Source of the DNA: Anodontia alba
Lineage: Eukaryota > Mollusca > Bivalvia > Lucinida > Lucinidae
DNA: 64,000 nucleotides
Direction of reading: 5' to 3'
NCBI GenBank assembly: GCA_964016985.1
Contig: OZ024821.1
Span: 90,014,093-90,078,092 of the forward strand
Of the stretch, positions 11,086-21,749 are shown one piece after another. Both the position numbers and the translations under genes were made by a program. Position 1 is the first letter of the stretch. Each line of letters starts with the position of its first letter. The notes beneath the pieces are model-generated. The model had not been told where the DNA came from, made no database searches, and saw only the letters and a list, made by a program, of their open reading frames with translations.

Positions 11086-11470
11086 TACCGTATTCGACCT
11101 AATTACCGCACTGTGCGCTTAGGTATTTCAAAATTGCTTGGAACACTCATTTGTGGTAAAATATGTATCTACCTACCAAGGATACACAAAAAAAAGAGAT
11201 CAGAAAAGGATTTATTTGATGATTATGCGGTGTTTTTTTTTTTTTTTTTTTTTTTTTTTTTCTGATTTTTTTTATAAAGGCATATAAAGGCATATGTTGT
11301 GGGTACTCATTTGAATTGCATCGACAAGTCGATGCAATTCAAATGAGTATCCACAACATATGCCTTTATAAAGAAGTAAAGAAAAAGTACACTGGCTGTA
11401 ATCTGAAGACTACGGAATTTCTTGACTGTGCGCTAATAGGAGTATGTGCGGCAATTAGATCGAATACGGT
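11086..11470. mobile_element. TA-flanked palindromic MITE (CCGTATTCGA ends)
   Basis: TA then CCGTATTCGACCTAATTACC at the left. The right end in inverted orientation reads CCGTATTCGATCTAATTGCC, then TA. About 22 of 24 terminal bases match. A poly-T tract at 11231-11262 and a near-perfect palindrome at 11273-11372 (GGCATATGTTGTGG... with loop GACAAGTC) fill the centre. The TA duplication suggests a Tc1/mariner-type mobiliser. Confidence 0.7.
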
Positions 11471-11769
11471 ATTTTTTTTGTGTCTGTCTTGAGGTCAACA
11501 ATGAACCCTTTGTTTTTTTCATCATAGAGCCTGATCAGAGAGTAACAATTTCAGTGTGGTCTGCTCAGAGCTTTCGAAAATAACCAGGCAATGTATGCAC
11601 AACAGTGACGTCCGCAAACCTACGTATTTATCTCTATTCAAAACCGAAGGTTTTCATTTAAGCATGGATTTAACAGTCTCGATATTTAAGATATTTAAGC
11701 ATGGATTTAACAGTCTCGATATGCAAAACGGACATTCCAAAATGCGATGAAAACCAACAATTAAAATAA

Positions 11770-11950
11770 TTAACCCTTATCATGCTGAATAAATAAAGAT
11801 GCCATGCCCGCTTCTAATTGTCAGCCAATCAGATTCCTTGATCCAGGTTTTTATATACACATGCTGAATGGCAAACAGTGCAGATCCAGATCAGTTATCT
11901 ACACTGTTTGCTAAGACAAGGCATGACGTGTTTAGCAAGAGAAGGGTTAA
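11770..11950. mobile_element. TTAA-B MITE, copy 1 (short)
   Basis: TTAACCCTTATCATGCTGAA ... CAGCCAATCAGATTCCTTGA ... a shortened AACAGTG hairpin (GCAGATCCAGATCAGTTATC, ACACTGTTTGC) ... AAGAGAAGGGTTAA. Inverted CCCTT ends lie inside TTAA. Confidence 0.75.
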
Positions 11951-12060
11951 TGACAACACGACATAACAAAGCAGCAACGAAAACTAACCAACGAAGAGAA
12001 CTGCAACAGAAATACCGCCTCGAAACGGTCAACAATAAAACTGAATAGGTGGGGACTTTA
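11950..12060 (+). mobile_element. CCGCCTTAGAACGGT-family fragment, diverged
   Basis: ACATAACAAAGCAGCAACGA, ACAGAAATACCGCCTCGAAA and CGGTCAACAATA match the middle of the family. It follows TTAA-B copy 1 directly. Confidence 0.4.
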
Positions 12061-12323
12061 ACCTGCTTCATTGATGACACAATCCTAGCACTTAATCCGA
12101 ATATAGTTCCAGCTACACATAACTCGCAGCCTGACAACAGACGAGTATGTTCAGACACAACCCATCCGATCTATATAGGGTTTAGGATTGACCCGTCATA
12201 TCTGGCCTGACCCTCCATTGTGTGTTTGTTTTATTGTTGTTGTTAATGTTGTTGTTTTTTTGTTGTTGTTTTTGTTTTGCTGCTGCTGTTGTTGTTGTTG
12301 TTGTTTTTTGTTGGAATGTGGTG

Positions 12324-12602
12324 CATTACGAAAACACGCTTATTCAAATATATAGAAAAGTTTACCTCCAAAAACTGAAATTTTTTAGATAAAAAACCTC
12401 TGATATTTTTCATATTTCTGCTCAAAACATAGATTGTGGGTACTCGTTAGAACCGCCTCGGCGAGGCGGTTCTAACGAGTACCACAATCTATGTTTTTGA
12501 GCAGAAGTAAGTAAAATAATGTATACCCCTGTAAACCCCAGTTTTACTATATAAAAGTGGGGTTTAAGGGGGTCGAAACTATATTGGCGTGTTCTCGTGA
12601 TG
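12324..12602 (+). mobile_element. HP280 MITE, copy 6
   Basis: Complete, with centre CCTCGGCGAGG. It directly follows a (GTT)n run at about 12236-12313. Confidence 0.85.
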
Positions 12603-13493
12603 GTATGTGCTGTTCGCCTGGTTTATTTGGTTTATCTTCCTCTTGGTATCATAGGTAGGCTGTTTTCTGTGTTTGTGGCGCATCTTTGACATCTTCTTTA
12701 CTGCATTATTAACAACTCACCTATATGTCTAATATGAATGTAACAGGTGCTACCTATATCCGTGCGTCCAAATTATCATCACATTCTTCATAGGTGGGTC
12801 GGCCAGATCTAACTGAATTTGATTTCAGACCTGCTTGACTTCTGAATCCACTGCATGAATTGCGATATAACGTCCAAGTCAACAATATTTCAGTAGTCCT
12901 GAGATATTGCCTCCAAACTTGTAAGACTTTTACCCGGCCCGATCACATGAAATCGGGTCCTGCTTAGTTACTAACAGCTCTTCCATGGAGGCTTTAGGCA
13001 GCCCATCTATTTCGCGGGCCCCGATGGGCGGGGGGCCTGCTTTCCGAATACCGAAAACTAGTGTATGCCGGTGACAGGTACAACGACAATACACTATCGT
13101 TCCTAAAGATTTTTGACCGTTTTTGCGTTATTGTATTTGTTTCTTTTTTTGTCTTTTTTGCGAGTCTACACATTATGAAAAGCAGAAAAAAATAAAATAA
13201 CAACAATTTAAAAACTGGTCGAACAAACACATTATTGTGTCTAAGTTTTCTTCAGATTATCACGTGAAAAGAGCGTAAAGTCTGTTATCCAAAAGTCTAC
13301 ATCAAAGTGTACCTTGTGCACGAAATGAATCATGCTTAACTTGTAAACAGACGGAGAATGGATAGAAATAAAATTCGAAGTGGAGACAAACTTCAAAATG
13401 GCCGTGATCGCAAATTTTGTAGGCTGACATCAAAAGTCTCGTGATTCAACCCCTTGCAATTGGAATACTTGGCGTTATTAGCTGTTTTGTTGC
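12603..13493. other. No gene recognised
   Basis: Mixed-composition sequence with short open frames only; no repeat family identified. Confidence 0.55.
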
Positions 13494-13715
13494 TATTATC
13501 GACACGGCCGCCGTGTCGATAGTCTCTGCCAAATCACAGAACGCTTATTGTTTTTCAGGATAAGCACCGAACCACCCATGCGTTTGTTGGACTATCACAT
13601 TTTTGGTCACACATATCACTGGTCACATTGTTAGTCTATAGTAGTGCGTCTGCATGCCGAACCGCTCCGCAGTTCGATGGAACTGCTTCGCAGTTCCCAT
13701 TGGACGCACATATAA
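13494..13715. repeat. Two short hairpins
   Basis: TATCGACACGGCCGCCGTGT then CGATA is a near-perfect hairpin at 13498-13523. AGTGCGTC...ACCGCTCCGCAGTTC...GAACTGCTTCGCAGTTC...GGACGCAC is a second, looser one at about 13647-13711. Confidence 0.5.
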
Positions 13716-13911
13716 TCTAAATCACCATTAACTACTGGAAAAGCTGTCAGGAAGAGTCTAACTCACAGAACACAGACTAATAAAGACACCAATCGGAAGA
13801 GTAAACAAACTTTGGCGGCAACCAATAAAAGCAAAGCAATCACCTCTCTTCCCCCAACGAGATAATTTAATACTCGGGCTCCAATAATCTCTGCTGAAGT
13901 GTGTTTTTTTT

Positions 13912-13917
13912 ATTCTA

Positions 13918-13961
<44 letters not shown>

Positions 13962-14120
13962 TTTGTTTGTTTGTTAGTTGTTTTTTGTTTGTTTGTTTGT
14001 TTTTGTTTGTTTGTTTGTTTGTTTTTTGTTGTTGTTTTTTGTTGTTTTGTTTTTTGTTGTTGTTGTTTTTTTTGTTGTGGTTTTTTTTGTTGTTGTTTTT
14101 TTTTTTGTTGTTGTTTTTTC
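13912..14120. repeat. (GT)n-(GTTT)n-(GTT)n compound microsatellite
   Basis: GT run at 13920-13958, then GTTT and GTT runs with T homopolymers. Open frames here are repeat translations. Confidence 0.9.
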
Positions 14121-14325
14121 AAGATTACTTTATTTTTAGTCATTAATATATTGGCGATAAAAGACAACGTTTTGCGAAGTTTATAATACTTATAGCATTC
14201 GTTTACCTGTTTAGCAGTTAAAAGTTTATTATGGTCGTTAATCTCATAATTTCTTGCTATAAACGCAAATAAAGGTTATTCAAATGTTCATGTTCGAATG
14301 TAGGAATAAAGTAACACTAAAACCA

Positions 14326-14582
14326 GGGCCCAGTTGTTCAAAACTAACTATGTCGTTAGTTAACGTATCGTTAAAATTTTGATCATCAAATATGGCATAT
14401 ACGTACGCCAATATTTTCGCTGAAAAAATATGAGAAGCTTTCGCATTTGCAAAAGCTACTCACATTTATTTTTTTAGCACAAATACCTGTGAATTAGATA
14501 TTGTACTTAATTACTTAGAACAGTTAATATTTTGACTACTAACGAGCTCGTTAAGCTAACGACGCTTTGAACAACTGGGCCC
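14326..14582 (-). mobile_element. GGGCCC-ended palindromic MITE, copy 1
   Basis: Both ends carry GGGCCCAGTTGTTCAAA in inverted orientation, followed by short TTAACGAGCTCGTTAA-like palindromes. The interior holds AAAGCTTCTCATATTTTTTC-type sequence with an internal hairpin. Related copies lie at 24407-24627 and 57851-58672. No coding potential. It lies just downstream of the receptor stop codon. Confidence 0.75.
14465..14470 (-). promoter_or_regulatory. Candidate polyadenylation signal of the receptor gene
   Basis: TTTATT on the plus strand reads AATAAA on the receptor's strand, about 185 nt past its stop codon. I saw no AATAAA or ATTAAA between the stop and this site. It lies inside the GGGCCC-ended repeat at 14326-14582, so the repeat may supply the 3' end signal. 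No transcript evidence is available. Confidence 0.35.
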
Positions 14583-14653
14583 AGATTCATATCTATTTCT
14601 CAGTTTTTCATTTTATGTGTTTGTGTAAAGCAATCATACCTCTTAATAATAAT

Positions 14654-15757
14654 TTAAAAATGTCTGTCCGCCAAAGAACTTATATTATTGCGAGTTATAT
14701 TATTGTTTCCATGTGAGACTTTCTTTCTTCTCCTCCATTTACATACACTGGCTAGTCTTCGTTTTAGCCTATTATTGAGGTATCCATAAAGAAACGGATT
14801 AATGAATGCGTTGGCAAAACACACTACTATCACCCAGATCAGAGCGTGAGATGGAACAACAAAACTCTCGTTGGTCGCATCTTGTTGTATAAGAAAAAAT
14901 ATTATAAATAAAGGTGTGAGCATAAGAAAAAATAACACTACTAGCAGCACAAGAGTATTAATAACTTGCACATTCCTTCGTCTTACACTGCCAGTCCTTG
15001 CTGGGTAGGAAGCTTCTTGTGACGCATGCGCTATTGCTCTACTAGCTGTCCGTAGTTTCTTAAAAATGCGAGTATAGTTGACAATAATAATTATAAAAGG
15101 AATAACGAATCCAACAATACCAACAGAGATAGTAAAGATGGCAGAAAAGCTTACATTTGCTCTTGGCCATAACAGTGAGCAAAACGATACGGTGTCGGTG
15201 TCTCGCTGCACAGTAACTGTGTTAAAATATATAGCTAAAGGAGAAAAACTCGCAAACGATAGTGTCCATATTAAAACACAAATTCCAGCAATATGTTTAT
15301 TTTTAAGTCTTCTTGAGGAAGCTACATTCAAGTTGATACAAATGAATCTGTCAATGCTAATAACCGCCATTGTCCAAATCATCACCGCACCACAGACGAA
15401 CATGGCATAACTTAAATAACTACACATTCCATCCCCAAGCGTCCACGTCTCCTTAATTCTGACATGAGCAATGAAAGGTCCTGATGTCACTAACAAAATG
15501 TCAGCCAAAGCAAGATTGCAAACAAAATAATTGGTTATTGTGCGTAAGCTTGAATTACAAACAATAACACAAATAGTGCAAGTATTTCCAATTAAGGCAA
15601 GCACAAATAAAGTTGTTAGGAATGCCGCTTCTATATATGCATCATATCTGGACGATCTGTCGAACTCGGAAAAATATGTGAAGAAAGAAGTATTTCCCCA
15701 ACCACATCTCGTATCGATGGCGAAAAAATATGATCGGTTTATTTCTGGTCCATACAT
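14654..15757 (-). CDS. Intronless class A (rhodopsin-like) G-protein-coupled receptor, orphan
   Basis: Seven-transmembrane plasma-membrane receptor of 367 residues, complete in one exon. Visible class A marks: an extracellular N-terminus with two N-glycosylation sequons (N7, N22); GN at 57-58 in TM1; LALAD at 82-86 in TM2; C112 before TM3 and C193 in loop 2 as the expected disulfide; DRF (a DRY variant) at 136-138; W164 in TM4; P220 in TM5; a basic third loop (about 229-262); and NPFLY at 320-324, the NPxxY variant, followed by a basic helix-8/tail. TM6 lacks the usual CWxP and has MLTP (279-282) instead. The stop is TAA at 14654-14656. Length is normal for the class, and no frameshift or stop breaks it. 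Ligand and subfamily cannot be assigned by eye; single-exon receptors of this kind are common in large lophotrochozoan expansions. It is the only host gene supported here. Confidence 0.92.
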   Translation of the reverse strand: MYGPEINRSYFFAIDTRCGWGNTSFFTYFSEFDRSSRYDAYIEAAFLTTLFVLALIGNTCTICVIVCNSSLRTITNYFVCNLALADILLVTSGPFIAHVRIKETWTLGDGMCSYLSYAMFVCGAVMIWTMAVISIDRFICINLNVASSRRLKNKHIAGICVLIWTLSFASFSPLAIYFNTVTVQRDTDTVSFCSLLWPRANVSFSAIFTISVGIVGFVIPFIIIIVNYTRIFKKLRTASRAIAHASQEASYPARTGSVRRRNVQVINTLVLLVVLFFLMLTPLFIIFFLIQQDATNESFVVPSHALIWVIVVCFANAFINPFLYGYLNNRLKRRLASVCKWRRRKKVSHGNNNITRNNISSLADRHF

Positions 15758-16527
15758 ATTTTCATTATTTTGAAATAAATGGGAAATACCGTATTCTACC
15801 TACCTATTAGGATAGTCATATCTTTACTCGAGTAAACAATAAAGACTCAGAAAATAGCTTCTGGTCAGAGCCCACACGCTGTTTGCTACTCATTCAGCAA
15901 TTTTAGACAAAGCAATAGGCAATATATTGAACTTGTTCAAGGCTTCGGACACGTATGGTAATGCGTCCCAATATTTAGGGTGAATCCAGTGCTTTTTGTT
16001 TTTACATGCTGATGAATCACTATACATGTATCAAAGCTGACATGAATCGAAGAGTTCCATGCTGCAAGTTCGTGGCCTCTGTTTTGCGTTTATCACGGAG
16101 AACAACTGTGTCAGTATTCTGAAAATGTAAAAAGATCGATTAGAATCTAGTTATAAATCCGTAACTCTACTCCATGTACGGAAGTCGCTAACATAATAAT
16201 GTACAAGCGTCTTTTTGTTAAGCTCTGAACAAAAATGTAAAAGCAAGAAAATGCACGCTTACCAGCCCTCTTTAAGTACCTGTAGGGTTAAGCTCCCTGT
16301 CCTTTCTTGAAAGAATCGGTATAAGACTGAAAGAATCTTAGAAAACGACGTAAAATTTTAGCACACCACACACGCACACATTTACCATAATTCTTCGTTA
16401 CGGTAGAATTATGTGTATTATGTATGGAAACTTAAAGTATATCTCTGTTCTTTAATTTAACATGGATCAAAAGCATAGGGGACACGTATGGTAAACCAGG
16501 ATATACGTGTAAAATACAACAGAGTGG
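15758..16527 (-). other. Upstream flank of the receptor gene
   Basis: No clear TATA box, CpG cluster or coding exon. ACCGTATTCTACCTACCTAT at 15788 resembles the TIR of the MITE at 11086-11470, possibly a remnant. Promoter position unknown. Confidence 0.4.
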
Positions 16528-16605
16528 CTATTGACAGACGTTTGTCAAAAGCTAATATACGTTTAAATGGCTATTCACAAACGTTTGTCAATAGTGATCC
16601 TAACG
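16528..16605. repeat. Palindromic GACAAACGTTTGTC repeats, cluster 1
   Basis: GGCTATTGACAGACGTTTGT and GGCTATTCACAAACGTTTGT occur about 40 bp apart, each followed by CAA(T/A)AG. The 14-bp word is its own reverse complement. Confidence 0.65.
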
Positions 16606-17079
16606 TTTTGAAATAGCGAAATTTCGTTGACATCGCTGTCTGTCTGACCTAGACAAAACTGTGCCCTCTTTAGAAAAATATGATGTTTCCCTGTTCAATC
16701 ATATTATCAAACCTGGAGGCATTATCACCATAATTCATCAACTTTCTTAAGCTCTGGATGCCAGTGTCAAAAACTGACGCATATGAACATCCATAGGATA
16801 TTACATGAATATGTATAATTATAATTTCAGTTTTCTTTCCTTTCTTTCAAAATGTAGCTTGTGAGCATGCTTTGATGAGCACAAGATCAGCCAGTGCTCA
16901 AGTCAACATCTAAAGAGCACACGGAAACATCTCCCTCACCTTCCGTGAATGACAGAAACTGTTCTGAGGATGACACGAGTGAATCCTTTTCACAACGCTT
17001 CTTACTGAACACTGCCATGCGACGTCTGTTGGCAAATTTAAACACTAATGCGCATCTCACAGAAAATGGTAACAGAAAA

Positions 17080-17150
17080 GTCAGGGAAGCACCATAGTCG
17101 CAAACCACTGCCCACTCCCTCTCTCTTCCCCAAGAGATGTAATCACAATT
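17080..17150 (+). mobile_element. CCGCCTTAGAACGGT-family fragment
   Basis: TCAGGGAAGCACCATAGTCG, CAAACCACTGCCC and CTCTCTTCCCCAAGAGATGT match the start of the 58046-58618 insert. It ends at HP280 copy 7. Confidence 0.5.
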
Positions 17151-17152
17151 GT

Positions 17153-17430
17153 CATCACGAAAACACGCCTATATAATTCTGACCCCCTTGAACCCCAATT
17201 TTATATAGTAAAACTGGGGTTTACAGGGGTATACATTATTTTTCTTATTTCTGCCTAAAAACAGATTGTGGGCACTCGTTAGAACCGCCTTGCCAAGGCG
17301 GTTCTAACGAGTACCCACAATCTATATTTTGAGCAGAAGTAAGAAAAATGTCACAATTTTTCATCTTAAAATTTTCATTTTTTCGGCGGTAAAATTTACA
17401 ATGTATTTGTATAGGCGTGTTTTCGTAATG
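17153..17430 (-). mobile_element. HP280 MITE, copy 7
   Basis: Complete, minus orientation. The centre is CCTTGCCAAGG, a paired change in both arms. Confidence 0.85.
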
Positions 17431-17539
17431 TTAAGCAGGACTTACAATGCTAGTACAAAGATACCGATAAATGTTAACACAAATGCACACAAAATATAGA
17501 AAACCGAAAGGTTCTATTAAGAAAATCTGTAAAAAGACG

Positions 17540-17705
17540 TCTGTAAATAGCGATTTCAGCGCAAAATCACTGTTGACAAATGTTTGTCATTTGCGATTTT
17601 AAAGCATTTTCGCTATTGACAAACTTTTTTCAGTAGTGATTTTTACGAACAAACGTTTGTCAATAGTCATTTTAACGTGAAATCATTATTGACAAACGTT
17701 TGTAA
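17540..17705. repeat. Palindromic GACAAACGTTTGTC repeats, cluster 2
   Basis: Four degenerate copies: GACAAATGTTTGTC, GACAAACTTTTTTC, AACAAACGTTTGTC and GACAAACGTTTGTA, spaced 35-50 bp by GCGATTTTAA / AGTGATTTTAACG-type sequence. Confidence 0.65.
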
Positions 17706-17875
17706 CTACCTTCTTGCAATTTAGAATAAAGACGGATTTAAAGGGTACCGAGATCACGTAACGTTGGCAAATGTAAACAAACTTGCTTTAAACAAACTGA
17801 GATTTAAAATTAGTTCCATGGAATTTGGACTTGACATAAGAAATGTGGGTTCATTTTGACTCTTCCACCTTTTGT

Positions 17876-17907
<32 letters not shown>

Positions 17908-18870
17908 CATTTTCACATTCTGAAACTTAAAACGATAATTTAGTGATAGGCGGGAAAGAATTATTGTCGAAAACTTACCGTGAATACAATTTAATTAAGA
18001 TTGCGCGAAAAAGCATTTTGTTCGCATATGCCATAAGGGCATTTTCACAAGTTGCAAATCAAATACAGTTTGTTTTGTAATAGCGTTGGTACAATCTGTC
18101 AACGCGAGTATGGTTTCTGTTGAGAAGACCGTCGTTGGAGCCCTACCATATCTAGTATCGTTTCATATTTACGGTATTGTAACATTAAAGAAACATATAC
18201 TTTTGCCTGAATTCACAAACAGTGTGCTACTACTCTTATGGGCATTCAACTATGAAAAATTGATATTTTTCAATTTGTATTCCGCAAGTAGAAGCCTTTC
18301 ATTCGCCTACTTTTTGTTGTGCAATTAGCCAGAGACGCATCATTCTCAAAACAGTTGGCTATCGGGACTCCTCTACTACAAGACAGTCTTGAGTTCGTTC
18401 CCATTGCGACCAACATGGTTTCGCGTTAGAATTCATAGTATCAGCAGTTTGCACATGTTTCCACGTGTTCCCATTCAGACATTTTATTCTAGGTCAATAA
18501 CTTATCAGTAGCTTCAAACACTCTTCTGGTATAATCCTTTTTTTACATACTATCACATGACCAAACATGATACGAAATGAAAAATAATGAGTTTCATTGT
18601 ACTATCCTTTGTTTACATACCGAGATATTACCAAATATGATACCATATGAAAGATATCCTTTTTCATACAATGGCACTGCTTAACTTACATTTTATTTAT
18701 ATGCAAATACTTTCAGTACCTTTGTGTCAGCAGCTGTATCCCGTCATTCTTATCCCTCTGCTGAGATTAACATCGACTGATACAATTATTAACCTTGTAC
18801 TATTGCTCCAGACAACCAAGAAAAGTTTATTTACGATGCTTTTAATGGGAATTGATACCCTTTCAGGGAT
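17706..18870. other. No gene recognised
   Basis: Poly-T at 17878-17907. A two-fold repeat of about 80 bp, with TATAATCCTTTTTTTACATAC / TACTATCCTTTGTTTACATAC-like starts, lies at 18530-18660. Otherwise nothing. Confidence 0.5.
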
Positions 18871-18879
18871 GTAATTGTT

Positions 18880-18975
18880 TGCCACCCTTATGAAAAGAGT
18901 ACAATGTACTCTAAAAGGGAAGAATTTGTTCCAAAGGGGAGCAAATTCTTTCCTTTTTGAGTACACTCCTTTTGT
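18880..18975. repeat. Hairpin repeat (GCAAATTCTTTCCTTT family)
   Basis: GTGTACTC-type arms: AGTACAATGTACTCTAAAAG, GGAAGAATTTGTTCC, then GGAGCAAATTCTTTCCTTTT and TGAGTACACTCC. Confidence 0.55.
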
Positions 18976-18989
18976 TAAAAGAGGCTTGG

Positions 18990-20070
18990 TGTGCTGGAAA
19001 GCAAACAGGAAGTCACAATATCTGTCTCCCTTGTAAACATGGCGGAAAGAAAATCAGATGTATCCAGTCCCCCTTAAATATTGCTGCTTACAGGCTTTGC
19101 AGCTTACAGGCTTTACTGGGAATAAAATGTAAATAATTAATTTGGACCATCAATTAAAACAAACGGAAGTTCTTTGATCCTTCATTTTCCTGAATTTCTC
19201 CTGGTGCACATTCTAAATACGATTGCAAATTTTATCATCCCATAATGATAAGTAATCGATTGGGATTCACCAATTTAAAACACTACTTTGTTTTTCTATT
19301 GACACTGCGTTTCATTAGCACAATCCATTAACGTAGTAATAACTGCCGACCTTAGATACAATATTGGCGCTATATCTCACGAGAAATGTCGTTTTTTTTT
19401 TTGTTTTTTGTTGTTGTTTTTTTTTTTTTTTTTTTTTTTGCATTTCCATTATCTCTCACGAGCAGACTCAATGAAACTGAGCCTGCTATGCTCCGAATTA
19501 CTGAAGTTTGTCATTTCAGATTATTCCACACATAGGAACAATAAAAGGATAAAAGCCTCGCTTCAGAATTTTGCTTTATTGCTTCTGAACTTTTTCATTA
19601 CATATTTCTATCTTAATTATGCTTAAAGGCTCCATATTCCTCAAGAACAGACATTTTATTATCCAAATAAGGTTTAATAAATTGATATATGGTATTAATA
19701 CGATCACAAAATGTGGTACCTGACAGCTTGTAAAATTTCAGTTAGTCTCTTGAACTAAATCAAAAATGAAATGATTTTTTACCGTATCTCTGATTTAATG
19801 TTGCCAACATTAATTCAGAGATACGATAAAAAATCATTTCACTTGCACGATGGAAGCGCTTACTCAATATACCACTTTCTGTGCATTAATGGATAGAAGT
19901 TGACGTATGTTTGAGACTTCCATCCACTGATTTCCCTGCAGGTTATTTTGTCAACTGCCTTTTAGTTTTGATTTTCAGTCATCTGTCATAGTGAGAGAAG
20001 TAGGCAAGTGTAGCTTCTAGTTTTTGTTTTCATTACTGTACCATACTTACCCTAAATTTTGAACAGATAA
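18990..20070. other. No gene recognised
   Basis: T-rich tract at 19390-19440 and the palindrome at 19768-19840; remaining sequence unexplained. Confidence 0.5.
19768..19840. repeat. Near-perfect palindrome
   Basis: GAAATGATTTTTTACCGTAT, CTCTGA and the inverse around TTTAATGTTGCCAACATTAA. Single copy in the window. Confidence 0.75.
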
Positions 20071-20074
20071 GTAT

Positions 20075-20133
20075 GAGCAAACAGTGTAGATCCAGATCAG
20101 AATGCGGCGTCTGATTAAAGTCCACACTGTTTG
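20075..20133. repeat. AACAGTG hairpin repeat
   Basis: AGCAAACAGTGTAGATCCAG, a short unpaired tip with GCGGCGTCTGAT, then GTCCACACTGTTTGCC. Confidence 0.6.
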
Positions 20134-20239
20134 CCACTCATCGAACAGGTATGAGACACATCAAGATGTAGCATTTTCACATTCTAAGACAAGTATTGTA
20201 AGGAGTTTTAATATGATAAAGTTACCGTATTATAACTAG

Positions 20240-20341
20240 CCAGCATTCTTTATAAATCTGCAGCGGGCCGTTATCGGCCCGTCAGCTACCCTGACGGGCC
20301 GATAATGGCCCGCTATAGATTTATGTAGAATGCTTACTGGG
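20240..20341. mobile_element. GGCCCG palindrome element, copy 1
   Basis: CCAGCATTCTTTATAAATCT, CAGCGGGCCGTTATCGGCCC and GTCAG, then the near-exact inverse around loop CTACC, ending GAATGCTTACTGGG. It is palindromic over nearly its entire 102 bp. Confidence 0.75.
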
Positions 20342-20344
20342 CTG

Positions 20345-21040
20345 TTGAGATGAGTTGATGTAGAGGCATCATCCAGAGGCAACGAAAGAAGAACTGGCCC
20401 CGAGGTTATAAAACTTTTTTCATGCTCAACTCAACTGAGCGTGAAATTTCACTTGGTCATAAAAATAAAAATACCAACAATTAAAACTTTTTCATGCTCA
20501 ACTCAGCTGAGCAAGCTCAGCTGAGTTACAGACCTAATAAACACCACGGACCTAATAACACCGGACTTGTCCCTAACGGAACTGCCGAAATATATTGTCT
20601 TGGCTTGATTTTAGCGCCATTTTACAGAACTAGGTCATTAAAATGACATTGGATAATAACTGAAGTTGTAATAAATTGTTTCTAATAGGTTAGGTTGAAA
20701 AAAGTTAAGTCACAATTAATAAAATTGAAGTTATACCATCATTTTAGGTGAAATTCTGACAATCTTCTGCTAAAAGTGCCGAAAATAGCCAAAATGGGTA
20801 TCTAGGTATCTTATAGATGTTTACAAAAACTGTTTGATTTTCCTTTAATATGATGCTACAGTATTAAGGGTAATACATTGAACTATTGCTTTTTGAAAAC
20901 AAATCTCAGATATTTTGAAAAATAAATGAAATATGAGCATTTAAACTTCATCATACAGTTATGAAACTCAGCCACGACAACATATTTCCAATAAAAACAA
21001 TACCTGTACCGTAGTTACTAGTCCAGTGTATATTGTCCAG
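20345..21040. other. Short palindromic CTCAACTCAGCTGAGC repeats, otherwise unexplained
   Basis: TTTTTCATGCTCAACTCA followed by ACTGAGC occurs at 20417 and 20488 and again near 63910, where it also follows a GAGGT(T)ATAAAAC word. The rest of the stretch holds nothing I recognise. Confidence 0.45.
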
Positions 21041-21043
21041 TAG

Positions 21044-21252
21044 TAACCATTACTACTCTTTGTGCTTATTCAGTAGATGACAAACTAATGATAGTTTCCT
21101 TATTTTCCTCAGAAAATAGCTTTGACATTTTATGCTAATTCTTAGGAGACAATTTGCATGAAATGTCAAAGCCTATTGTCTGGGAAAAATGAGAAAAAAA
21201 ATATTTTAAAATTATCCTTTGTTGATATTTTACCAAGCATGCTAAGCGTTAA
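21044..21252. mobile_element. TTAA-A hairpin MITE
   Basis: The right end is CAAGCATGCTAAGCGTTAA, with a hairpin of AGCTTTGACATTTTATGC and inverse. The left end is diverged, so its boundary is approximate. Confidence 0.65.
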
Positions 21253-21297
21253 TGTTACGTGACATGACCTGTACTTTCCATAAGCACTTTATGTATA

Positions 21298-21576
21298 CAT
21301 TACGAAAACACGCCTATTCAAATATACAGAAAATTTCATCTCCAAAAACTGAAAATTTTCAGATAAAAAACTCCGATATGTTTCATATTTCTGCTCAAAA
21401 CATAGATTGTGGGTACTCGTTAGAACCGCCTCTCCAAGGCGGTTCTAACGAGTACCCGCAATCTATGATTTTGAGCAGAAATAAAAAAAATAATGTATAC
21501 CCCTGTAAACCCCAGTTTTACTATATAAAAGTGGGGTTTAAGGGGGTCAAAATTATATAGGCATGTTTTCGTGATG
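21298..21576 (+). mobile_element. HP280 MITE, copy 8
   Basis: Complete. The centre is CCTCTCCAAGG, with one arm base unpaired. It lies 170 bp upstream of the mariner element. Confidence 0.85.
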
Positions 21577-21749
21577 CATATAGCAATGTCTAGTCAAATA
21601 AGACATTTGGTGGCAATTTTCTGTTTGGCGTCATATACACGGGGACCAATTTTCGACCTTCGATCGGACAGGGTCAGATTTTGTACTATATTCTTCGCTA
21701 TAAACAAAGTATCCACTTTCTCTTTATACTTACAACTCAAAACCCTCAA

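Noticed and set aside
13899..14186. Cys/Val/Phe-rich and Gln/Lys/Thr-rich open frames
   Set aside because: Translations of GT, GTTT and GTT microsatellites.
15078..15410. Plus-strand open frame of 110 codons inside the receptor gene
   Set aside because: Exact antisense of the receptor's coding sequence; no motif of its own.
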